This document shows positions 13,708 to 19,876 of a stretch of 19,876 nt of DNA, piece after piece. A model generated the notes under the pieces. It made no database searches. It had not been told where the DNA came from and was given only the letters and a program-made list of their open reading frames with translations. Position 1 is the stretch's first letter. Every line of letters starts with the position of its first letter. Source of the stretch: Candidatus Kapaibacterium sp. Its GTDB lineage: Bacteria > Bacteroidota > Ignavibacteria > Palsa-1295. The position numbers and the translations under genes are program-made. Where the stretch lies: positions 1 to 19,876 of the forward strand of contig JANWLI010000110.1 in the NCBI GenBank assembly GCA_025450975.1. The letters run 5' to 3'.

Positions 13708-14400
13708 ATGCGGATTCTTGTCATTGAAGACGAAAAGAAAGTAGCCCGTTTCATTGAGCAGGGGCTCCGGGAAGAAAAGTATACCGTCGATGTCGCTTTT
13801 GACGGCGAGGAAGGCCTATCCCGGGCGCTTTCCGAGGCATACGATCTGGTGATCACCGACGTCATGATGCCGAAAAAATCGGGCATCGAAGTCATCCGTG
13901 AACTTCGCGCCAAGGGCAGAAACCTGCCGATCCTCTGCCTGACCGCCCGCTCGGAAGTCGGCGACAAGGTCGAAGGCCTCGATGCCGGAGCCGACGATTA
14001 CATCACAAAGCCATTCCTTTTCGAAGAACTCTCGGCACGCGTGCGGTCGCTTCTGCGTCGTTCGGACATGGAGAAGAAGACGCAGCTTGTTTCCCACGAT
14101 CTTGTGCTCGATACCGTGACCCACACGGCAAAGCGCCACAAGCCCGGCACTACGGAAGAATACCAGATCCCGCTGACAGTTAAAGAGTACGAGCTTCTTG
14201 AATACCTCCTCAAGAATAAAGGCCGCATACTTTCTCGTTCTGTGATCACGCAGCATGTCTGGGGCTATACATTCACGATGGGTTCGAATGTGATCGACGT
14301 CTACGTCAAACGTTTGCGCGAGAAGATCGACGGCAACCGTGATGAGAAGGAACGTCTCATCATGAGCGAGCGTGGCATCGGCTACGGCATCAAGGAGTAA
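13708..14400 (+). CDS. OmpR/PhoB-family response regulator
   Basis: 230 residues, the normal length. The receiver domain (1-115) has acidic residues Glu7 and Asp8, phospho-acceptor Asp51 (in VITDVMMP), Thr79 (LCLTARS) and Lys101 (YITKPF). The winged-helix DNA-binding domain (about 130-230) has LTVKEYELLEYLLKNKGRIL, VWGYTF and the end SERGIGYGIKE. It resembles the CusR/ArlR type that accompanies efflux systems. The histidine kinase gene follows after 11 bp. No Shine-Dalgarno is present. Divergent to it is a barrel gene, and beyond that the efflux operon; both are plausible targets, which is inference. Confidence 0.95.
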   Translation: MRILVIEDEKKVARFIEQGLREEKYTVDVAFDGEEGLSRALSEAYDLVITDVMMPKKSGIEVIRELRAKGRNLPILCLTARSEVGDKVEGLDAGADDYITKPFLFEELSARVRSLLRRSDMEKKTQLVSHDLVLDTVTHTAKRHKPGTTEEYQIPLTVKEYELLEYLLKNKGRILSRSVITQHVWGYTFTMGSNVIDVYVKRLREKIDGNRDEKERLIMSERGIGYGIKE

Positions 14401-14411
14401 GCGCTCACTTC

Positions 14412-16019
14412 ATGCTACGAGTACGGCTTGTTCTCTGGTATTCTCTTCTGACCGTTATTACCATTGCAGCCGTTGGCCTCTTTCAGTATTTTCTCCTCTA
14501 TAGTTCATTAACGACGGAGCTAGACTCGTCGCTTGCTCAGGATGCACGTTCAACCCTGAGATCTCTCCCGTCGCGTCCGCGTATCGATACCGTGACTCGC
14601 GGCAAGAGTGCAAAGTCCAAAACGATCCGCCAGCTCATGGACGACGCCCTTGAGCATGCTCCGCCCGGAGCCACAAGCGACGAACTCACCGACATGGTCA
14701 TGACCGAAGTCATGGACGAGATGCTCCTGGAATTGTCGGAGGAGAAGTCGATCACCGTCGATGCAGTCGAAGCGACCGTCGAACGAGCGATGAACGGGAA
14801 GCGCAATAACCTGATCGAGATCTACCTGCTGACTCCGTACAATACATCGCTTGCTCATTCGTCGCTGATCTACCGAAGCCCAAGCCTTGGCGACGACACG
14901 CTGCGAAATTTCTTCTATCTCAACTATATTACACAGAGCGATTCGCTCCGGAATCTCGGAGAAGCGGATTACGACCCGGCGATCCTGCGTGCAACGGTCG
15001 CTTCGAATGAGCGCTATGCAGTTTTCGTCGCATATCCGGAAACCGACATTCAGGACGCGATCGTCCGGTTACTCTCGACGTATGCGTTCATTGTGCCGAT
15101 CGCGTTGCTGATCGCCGCTGTCGGCGGCATCATCCTTGCCGGCAAAGCCCTGAAGCCGATCGAAGAGATCGCAGGCGCTGCACGCGAGATCAGCGCAAAA
15201 AATCTGTCGCGCCGCATCGTCTTTCCCGCGCGGACGGATCGCGAGCTTATGACGCTCGTCTCGACGCTGAACTCGATGTTCTCCCGCCTTGAGGTATCAT
15301 ACGAACAGATCGCACAATTCTCAAGTGACGCATCGCATGAGCTCAAGACCCCACTCGCCATCATGAAAGGCGAGATCGAGCAGACGAACCGCGAGCTCGC
15401 TTCTGTTCATGCCGTTTCTCCGGAAGAGTTAACGCAACTCCTGACCAGCCTCATGGAAGAGGTTGAACGCATGCAACGTATTGTTGAAGGGTTGCTGCTT
15501 ATTGCGAAGGCTGAGGACCGGAAACTACCGCTCGATAAAGAGCTAACAAATATCTATACTTTTCTTCAGTCAATCGGCGAGGACATGGAGATCCTTGCTT
15601 CGGCAAAGGGCCTTCACTTCAAAGAACGCCTTGCTGCAGATACTACAGATATCCAACTCGAGTTTGATAAGACAAAGATCTATCAGGTAATGATGAACCT
15701 GGTCGATAATGCACTCAAGTATACGCAAGAAGGGACAGTGACGATCTTTCTTGATCGCAGCGAAACCGATATCAGCTTTGGTGTTGAAGATACCGGTCCG
15801 GGTATTCCGCCCGACGATATTCCAAAGGTCTTTCAGCGCTTCTTCCGGTCCGAATCTTCGCGCGCGCATACTTCACCGGAAAACGTCGCTCGCTCGCTTG
15901 GCTTGGGCCTAGCCATCACCAAATCTATCGTTGAGGCGCACGGCGGGACGATCACAGTGGCCAGCGAAGTCGGCAAAGGCACGAAATTTGCCATTAAAAT
16001 CCCATTACAGTCCAGTTAA
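14412..16019 (+). CDS. Membrane histidine kinase, partner of the adjacent response regulator
   Basis: 535 residues. TM1 lies at about 8-30 and TM2 at about 224-245, with a 190-residue periplasmic sensor between them. Part of that sensor (about 72-128) is unusually acidic and helical, rich in Met and Glu. A HAMP domain follows (about 246-300; ALKPIEEIAGAAREIS). The HisKA box SSDASHELKTPLAIM carries the phospho-accepting His309. The ATPase domain has N box NLVDNALKY (Asn433), G1 box DTGPGI (460-465), F box RFFRS and G2 box LGLGLAI. All catalytic residues are present. It senses an unknown envelope signal and phosphorylates the regulator encoded 11 bp upstream. It is close to CusS/ArlS-type kinases by architecture only. 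Confidence 0.95.
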   Translation: MLRVRLVLWYSLLTVITIAAVGLFQYFLLYSSLTTELDSSLAQDARSTLRSLPSRPRIDTVTRGKSAKSKTIRQLMDDALEHAPPGATSDELTDMVMTEVMDEMLLELSEEKSITVDAVEATVERAMNGKRNNLIEIYLLTPYNTSLAHSSLIYRSPSLGDDTLRNFFYLNYITQSDSLRNLGEADYDPAILRATVASNERYAVFVAYPETDIQDAIVRLLSTYAFIVPIALLIAAVGGIILAGKALKPIEEIAGAAREISAKNLSRRIVFPARTDRELMTLVSTLNSMFSRLEVSYEQIAQFSSDASHELKTPLAIMKGEIEQTNRELASVHAVSPEELTQLLTSLMEEVERMQRIVEGLLLIAKAEDRKLPLDKELTNIYTFLQSIGEDMEILASAKGLHFKERLAADTTDIQLEFDKTKIYQVMMNLVDNALKYTQEGTVTIFLDRSETDISFGVEDTGPGIPPDDIPKVFQRFFRSESSRAHTSPENVARSLGLGLAITKSIVEAHGGTITVASEVGKGTKFAIKIPLQSS

Positions 16020-16089
16020 AAAGAATTCACGCCCAAACGGGACAAAAAACGGGCATATGTGGTTATATGAGTGTTCCAATTAATAATTC

Positions 16090-16434
16090 ATGATCAAAGC
16101 ATTATTCATAGCCTTTGCTCTGACCGCCTCCGGCGGTGTTGGCATCGTCTATGCGCAGGCAGCAACTCCGGCACCGACGCAAGCATCACCAAGTGATGCG
16201 GCGGCAGCACCGGCGGCTCCGGCAGGTAATGCGGCGACAACACGTGGTGCTTCCGATGGGAAAAAATCGAACGCCAACGTGGAAGTCAAGCGTGAAGAGC
16301 TCGGCCAGAAGCTGCTCAAGCGTAAGATGGAATTGGATAATAATGATCGACCCAATATTCAGCCTGCACAAGCACCGGACCGCGCACGGGAAAAGCAGGT
16401 AGCTCCAGCCGATAATAAAGGTCAGAAGAAATAG
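16090..16434 (+). CDS. Small secreted Ala/Pro-rich protein, unknown function
   Basis: 114 residues. A signal peptide, MIKALFIAFALTASGGVGIV, ends near YAQA. An Ala/Pro/Ser low-complexity part follows (about 24-55), then a charged segment, VEVKREELGQKLLKRKMELD (about 69-88), likely helical, and a Gln/Ala/Lys-rich tail. No family is recognised. It starts 70 bp after the kinase gene and could be part of that operon, since no terminator with a T-run is seen between them; small periplasmic partners of sensor kinases are known in other systems, but no such role is shown here. A terminator follows at 16512-16539. The overlapping frames are also open because of the repetitive composition, so the call rests on the signal peptide. 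Confidence 0.65.
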   Translation: MIKALFIAFALTASGGVGIVYAQAATPAPTQASPSDAAAAPAAPAGNAATTRGASDGKKSNANVEVKREELGQKLLKRKMELDNNDRPNIQPAQAPDRAREKQVAPADNKGQKK

Positions 16435-16511
16435 CTGACCGGCCTTAGCGGCTCAGGGTTGCCCAACTCCTTGTTCGCCGCAGTCATCCAAAAAGATCAA
16501 CCATAGAACCG

Positions 16512-16539
16512 GTACTCTACACCCGTTAGAGTCCTTTTT
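16512..16539 (+). terminator. Intrinsic terminator after the two-component/small-protein operon
   Basis: ACTCTA (16514-16519) pairs with TAGAGT (16527-16532), extended by GG/CC around one bulged T, with a 7-nt loop. Five T (16535-16539) follow. It lies about 80 bp downstream of the small secreted protein gene. Confidence 0.6.
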
Positions 16540-16577
16540 CGCTTCCGAGCGACGCCGGCTCTTTTAATCACTATACC

Positions 16578-16609
16578 AAAAAAACGGCAGCATGATTCGA
16601 TGCTCCCGT
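16578..16609 (-). terminator. Minus-strand terminator-like hairpin in the leader of the MFS gene
   Basis: ACGG + AGCAT (16584-16593) pairs with ATGCT + CCGT (16600-16609), with one internal mismatch and a 6-nt loop. On the minus strand it is followed by seven T (16584-16578), the form of an intrinsic terminator. No minus-strand gene lies just upstream, so it would end an antisense transcript, or it acts as a plus-strand leader hairpin about 40 bp before the MFS start. Confidence 0.4.
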
Positions 16610-16637
16610 AACTATTTAACGCTACTTCGTAATTCTC

Positions 16638-16642
16638 GGAGG
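16638..16642 (+). promoter_or_regulatory. Strong Shine-Dalgarno GGAGG of the MFS gene
   Basis: GGAGG lies 5 nt before the ATG at 16648, ideal spacing. It is the only clear Shine-Dalgarno in the window and fixes this start. Confidence 0.7.
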
Positions 16643-16647
16643 AACGT

Positions 16648-17889
16648 ATGGAATTCGTTTTAAAAACATATAATCATTATTTAGGTCAGGTACGACGACT
16701 CTCGTCACATCGTTCGTACCGCAGATTACTTATTGGCAGTATCGTATCCGCACTCGGTGACAGGGTCGGCTACATTGCATTTCTTGCCGCCGTCACGTCG
16801 CATTCGAACGATGCGCTTGCCGTTGCCGGTATCACGATCAGCGAAATGCTCCCGGGCATCGTCGCGTTGCCGCTCGTCTCACTCATCGTCGATCGCTTCG
16901 ATAAGCGCCATCTGCTTATCATTGCCGACCTTGTGCGCGCGGCGCTCTTTGTTGCAGCGGCATTCGCAGGAGAGCTGTGGCTCTTCTTCGTGCTCGGCTT
17001 CGTCTCGATGTGCTTCACAATGCTCTTCGAGCCGTCGCGTCAGGCGCTTGAGCCGCATTACGTACCGGAAGGCGAACTGACGCAGGCCAATGGCTTGCGC
17101 CAGGGATTCCTCTCGATCGTGATGATGCTCGGTCCTGCGATCGGCGGGATCCTTGCAGGCAGTATCGGCTATGAAGCGGCGTTTATCGTTAATGCCGGTA
17201 GCTTTCTTGTCTCGGCATTTATGGTGTCGAATCTCGATCCGGTAACGGTTCGGGATGAGAAAAGGGAAAGCGCATGGCGCGAGATCGCCGGCGGCTACCG
17301 TACGGTCAAGCAAAGTCCGGCGCTGAAGTACCTCTTCGCGCTCATGGGGCTCTTTGCGCTTGTCATCGGCATCCAGTTTCCGCTGATCTACGTCTGGGTT
17401 CACGAGAACCTCGGCGGCGGTCCGAGCGATGCCGGATGGCTCTTCTCGGCAGTGGGTATCGGTGGGCTCATTGGCGGCTCGTACTTATCGACCATCCCGA
17501 AGGATAAGCATCCGTTCGATGGCACGACGCTGCGCGGGCTTCGCAATATTGCGATCCTCTCGGCGCTCGACGGTGTGATCGTGATGCTCTTTGCGCCTCA
17601 GACAACGATGATCGCCGGCATGATCGTCTTCGCCTGCTTCGGTGCGATCGGCACGAGCTTCCACGTTGCGATCACGACGGCGTTCCAGGAGCTGAGTCCG
17701 CCGGAGTATCGCGGCAGAGTGTTCTCGTTACACTCCGCAGTGCAAGGGCCACTGATCGTAGTCTCGATCGCGCTCGGTACGCCGCTTGCACGCGAGCACG
17801 GAGCAGAGGCAGTCTTCTTAGTCAGCGGTGGATTGGAAATATTGCTCGGCATCGTCGGCATCTTCTGGGCCAAACGAATCATGCGATGA
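16648..17889 (+). CDS. MFS exporter, EntS/MefA-like (MFS_3 type)
   Basis: 413 residues with about 12 hydrophobic segments. The first half has LGDRVGYIAFLAAVT (TM1), a loop motif SLIVDRFDKRHLLIIADLVRAALF (the Asp-Arg-hydrophobic motif of MFS, about 81-100) and LGPAIGGILAGSIGYEAAFIVNA, a motif typical of drug/siderophore exporters. The second half begins after a charged loop near 200-215 and holds AFQELSPPEYRGRVFSLH, characteristic of the MFS_3/EntS group. It probably exports a small hydrophobic compound or siderophore by proton antiport; the substrate is unknown. It stands alone between terminators at 16539 and 17913-17940, with a strong Shine-Dalgarno unlike its neighbours. Confidence 0.88.
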   Translation: MEFVLKTYNHYLGQVRRLSSHRSYRRLLIGSIVSALGDRVGYIAFLAAVTSHSNDALAVAGITISEMLPGIVALPLVSLIVDRFDKRHLLIIADLVRAALFVAAAFAGELWLFFVLGFVSMCFTMLFEPSRQALEPHYVPEGELTQANGLRQGFLSIVMMLGPAIGGILAGSIGYEAAFIVNAGSFLVSAFMVSNLDPVTVRDEKRESAWREIAGGYRTVKQSPALKYLFALMGLFALVIGIQFPLIYVWVHENLGGGPSDAGWLFSAVGIGGLIGGSYLSTIPKDKHPFDGTTLRGLRNIAILSALDGVIVMLFAPQTTMIAGMIVFACFGAIGTSFHVAITTAFQELSPPEYRGRVFSLHSAVQGPLIVVSIALGTPLAREHGAEAVFLVSGGLEILLGIVGIFWAKRIMR

Positions 17890-17912
17890 CGCGATAACTT
17901 AGGACGATCAGG

Positions 17913-17940
17913 AAAAGGGTGGGCGAAGCCTGCCCTTTTT
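17913..17940. terminator. Bidirectional terminator between the MFS gene and dapD
   Basis: A 12-bp stem (17913-17924 with 17928-17939, two G-T wobbles) with a GAA loop, flanked by A4 and T5 tracts, so it works on both strands. It serves two convergent genes whose stops lie within about 55 bp of each other. Confidence 0.88.
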
Positions 17941-17942
17941 GT

Positions 17943-18794
17943 TTATCTCAATGCGCCTTCGAGCGCAGTCTTCGCATCGGTTTTATCATCGCGATACTTG
18001 ATGATGATCGGCGCGTAGAGCGAGAGACCATGCTCTTTTGCAAAGTCGGATTTATTGCCGACCGAACGGGTACCGGCAACGATCACTGCACCTTCCGGAA
18101 CGACGAGTGGCTCGTTGTCCGATGGACGCTTGATGATCGTCCCATTAACCATGTCGTAGATCGGTGTCGAGCCGGTCAGGATCACGCCCGATCCGAGCAC
18201 TGCTCGCTTTTTGATCACACAACCTTCGTAGACACCGCAGTTGCCGCCGATGAGTACATCGTCTTCGACGATGACAGGCATTGCTCCTGCAGGCTCAAGC
18301 ACTCCGCCGATCTGTGCGGCTGCGGAGATATGCACACGTTCACCGATCTGCGCACATGAGCCGACGAGGGCATGCGAATCGACAAGTGTGCCTTTGCCGA
18401 TGTAGGCGGCGATATTGATGTATGCAGGCGGCATGACGATCACGCCCGGAGCTACGTATGCTCCGTCACGGATCGTTGTTCCGCCAGGAACGATGCGAAC
18501 CATCTCTGTAGACCGAAAGAAGCGAACAGGAAGCGTGCTCTTATCGAAGAACGACCAGGGCGTTGCAGCATTAACGGGTTTAACGTCGCCGAGCCTGAAA
18601 CCAAGCAGGATACCGTTCTTCACCCAAGTATTGACGCGCCAGCCGGTAGGCGTGTCAGGGTCCGGCTCGGCAGCACGGATCCTCCCGGCATTTAATTCAT
18701 TGCGCAGCTTCGTAAACGTATCGAGAGCAGCAATGCGGTGCCGGGGAAACTCATCGGGTGAGAGGGCTATCAGATTCTCGATCTGTTCTTTCAT
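17943..18794 (-). CDS. dapD: 2,3,4,5-tetrahydropyridine-2,6-dicarboxylate N-succinyltransferase
   Basis: 283 residues, close to the usual 270-285. DapD transfers succinyl from succinyl-CoA to tetrahydrodipicolinate in the cytoplasm, in the lysine/meso-diaminopimelate pathway. The N-terminal helical domain is about 1-95 (WRVNTWVKNGILLGFRL). A left-handed beta-helix of hexapeptide repeats follows (about 100-235: IRDGAYVAPGVIVMPPAYIN, YIGKGTLVDSHALVGSCAQIG, HISAAAQIGGVLEPAGAMP, IVEDDVLIGGNCGVYEG). The C-terminal strand region is about 245-283. The motif GVLEPAGAMPVIVEDDVLIG is diagnostic. It lies downstream of a lipoprotein gene on the same strand, with a hairpin between them; no clear promoter motif is seen. 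Confidence 0.96.
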   Translation of the reverse strand: MKEQIENLIALSPDEFPRHRIAALDTFTKLRNELNAGRIRAAEPDPDTPTGWRVNTWVKNGILLGFRLGDVKPVNAATPWSFFDKSTLPVRFFRSTEMVRIVPGGTTIRDGAYVAPGVIVMPPAYINIAAYIGKGTLVDSHALVGSCAQIGERVHISAAAQIGGVLEPAGAMPVIVEDDVLIGGNCGVYEGCVIKKRAVLGSGVILTGSTPIYDMVNGTIIKRPSDNEPLVVPEGAVIVAGTRSVGNKSDFAKEHGLSLYAPIIIKYRDDKTDAKTALEGALR

Positions 18795-18814
18795 GGTATG
18801 GTATAGTAACTATT

Positions 18815-18844
18815 AACCCCGTGTTGCCGTGACAACACGGGGTT
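18815..18844. terminator. Strong hairpin between the lipoprotein gene and dapD
   Basis: AACCCCGTGTTG (18815-18826) pairs perfectly with CAACACGGGGTT (18833-18844) over 12 bp, with a 6-nt loop. It lies 22 bp past the lipoprotein stop and 20 bp before the dapD ATG. The T tract on the minus strand is weak (TT then AATAG); TTTT follows on the plus strand. It probably ends or attenuates the lipoprotein message before dapD. Confidence 0.7.
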
Positions 18845-18866
18845 TTAGATAACAGAAAAGAAGAAG

Positions 18867-19876
18867 TTATTTTAACTGGAAGCTCGAAGCAGCTTTTTCG
18901 AATGCCGGCTTGAAGCCGCCCTCAAGCTCTTTCGGCCAGTTGATCGTGATGCGGTAGGCAGTCTCGCCGTTCATCACGAAATAGGCTCGCGAACCGACGC
19001 CGGAGACCATCGAGTAGTTGATGACCTTTGCCGGCTGCCCGCCGATCGTTGCATTGCTGACTGCGGCGCCGCCATAGGCTTTCTTCGAGTTCTCATCGGC
19101 AAACTTCGCAAGGTCCGAGCCGCCGGAAGCGATGGCATCGACGCGAATCGACGCGCCTTTCCAGTCGCCTTCGAACGTCACACTCTTACCTGCAGCACGC
19201 ACATTAAAATTATCCGGATAGCTGATCGAGTAGCCGCTGCCATTATATGCCGACATTCTGTCGGATGGGGTAGCTTCTTCTTTCAGCTTGGCAAGCGTCG
19301 TGCTATCCATCTGCCCATCGGCGCGAAGCTTAAGCACATAGCCGGGGATGACTGACTTCTCAGCAAGTTCAAAAACTGCTTTGTATTTATCCAATCGCTT
19401 CTTGCCGAAGGTCGCAGCTTCGAAGTACGTAACGACGCTGTCTTTCTGTGTGTAGATACGATAACCTATGTAGGTATCTTCGTCTTCGCCCTGCGTGAAT
19501 GTAACTTTTGTTGCCGGTTCACCGCCGAGCGTTGTCTGCTCATCGGCACCGAAGGTCAGACCTTCGATGCTGGCTTTGAAATCGGCAAGCGACAGCGCTG
19601 CTGTCGAACCTTCTTTGGTACCGACTTCGATCTTCGCGCCGAACTCGCCTTCGGTAAATTTTTGAAAGCGTGTTTCGGCAGCCTGTGAGGAATAGTAGGC
19701 CGTGCGAACGCCGGGAGTGGATTCTGCAACCCAATTTTTGGGAGCCTTGAAGCTAAACTTATAGACCTGGTCTTTAAAAACTTCCGTTTCGCCCGGCTGT
19801 ACCGGAGTCATGTCTTCTTCCTTCGATCCGCAGCTTGCGATAAAGAGCGCGAGGAACATCATGACACAAATGCGTA
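18867..19876 (-). CDS. Envelope lipoprotein with two PsbP-like repeats (5' end beyond window)
   Basis: The open frame runs from 18867 to the right edge. The segment MMFLALFIASC followed by GSKEED gives a lipobox-like IASC, but from the ATG at 19862 only 10 residues precede the Cys, with no basic residue. The frame stays open upstream (RICV...), so the true start lies outside the window and the gene is partial. The mature protein holds two related halves (about 28-180 and 205-331). Each has an opening YxFSFKAPKNW or YSISYPDNF strand, a middle LGGEPATKVTF or IGGQPAKVINY strand, and a closing FELAEKSV or FEKAASSF helix, as in PsbP-like folds. The function is unknown. A hairpin follows, then dapD. 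Confidence 0.75.
   Translation of the reverse strand, partial: RICVMMFLALFIASCGSKEEDMTPVQPGETEVFKDQVYKFSFKAPKNWVAESTPGVRTAYYSSQAAETRFQKFTEGEFGAKIEVGTKEGSTAALSLADFKASIEGLTFGADEQTTLGGEPATKVTFTQGEDEDTYIGYRIYTQKDSVVTYFEAATFGKKRLDKYKAVFELAEKSVIPGYVLKLRADGQMDSTTLAKLKEEATPSDRMSAYNGSGYSISYPDNFNVRAAGKSVTFEGDWKGASIRVDAIASGGSDLAKFADENSKKAYGGAAVSNATIGGQPAKVINYSMVSGVGSRAYFVMNGETAYRITINWPKELEGGFKPAFEKAASSFQLK

Noticed and set aside
16020..16089. Terminator between the kinase and the small secreted protein
   Set aside because: A GCCC/GGGC pairing exists but lacks a T-run on the plus strand, so I did not call it.
16435..16600. Possible tRNA-like fold downstream of the small secreted protein
   Set aside because: No T-arm GTTCRANNC, no acceptor stem and no consistent cloverleaf. 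Only a terminator hairpin is supported.
1..19876. CRISPR array, insertion sequence, prophage or defence island
   Set aside because: No regularly spaced repeats, transposase, integrase, phage structural genes or known defence domains were found.

Overview
The window looks like chromosomal DNA of a Gram-negative bacterium of the Bacteroidota/Chlorobi (FCB) superphylum, perhaps an Ignavibacteria- or Kapabacteria-like lineage. Five start regions carry a Bacteroidota-type -7 element (TAnnTTTG, one with a mismatch). Most genes lack a Shine-Dalgarno sequence. There are many small outer-membrane barrels and lipoproteins with short signal peptides, often ending in -AQ. The genus cannot be fixed from the sequence.

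Layout. (1) 1-1513, minus: replication/repair pair dnaN then recF (recF runs off the left edge), with no dnaA beside them. (2) 1514-1813: dnaN promoter, a divergent plus-strand promoter-like element and a strong bidirectional terminator. (3) 1814-5509, minus: three tandem paralogous di-haem cytochrome c peroxidase/MauG-family lipoproteins, probably one operon, with two GTAC-centred palindromes in the leader. (4) 5510-6174: about 665 bp without a gene, unusually rich in inverted repeats and containing a plus-strand terminator; best candidate here for an undescribed structured RNA. (5) 6175-8686, plus: tightly overlapped operon of a barrel protein, a glycerophosphodiesterase-like lipoprotein and a second barrel. 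(6) 8687-12812, minus: tripartite efflux operon (MacA/HlyD-type adaptor, MacB-type permease without an ATPase, TolC-type outer-membrane factor). (7) 13009-16434: a barrel gene (minus) divergent from an OmpR-family response regulator and its histidine kinase (plus), followed by a small secreted Ala/Pro-rich protein. (8) 16648-17889, plus: MFS exporter with the only clear Shine-Dalgarno in the window. (9) 17943-19876, minus: dapD (lysine/diaminopimelate synthesis) downstream of a lipoprotein gene cut by the right edge.

How the genes may work together. The two-component system sits next to a barrel gene and the efflux operon, so it may be an envelope-stress or efflux regulator; this is inference from position, supported only by a direct repeat upstream of the efflux operon. 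The peroxidase trio probably handles peroxide or other oxidative chemistry at the periplasmic face of a membrane. I found no CRISPR array, transposase, integrase or tRNA. I do not see a clearly novel protein system. The most unusual signals are the hairpin-dense region at 5633-6118 and the mosaic relationship of the three peroxidase paralogs.
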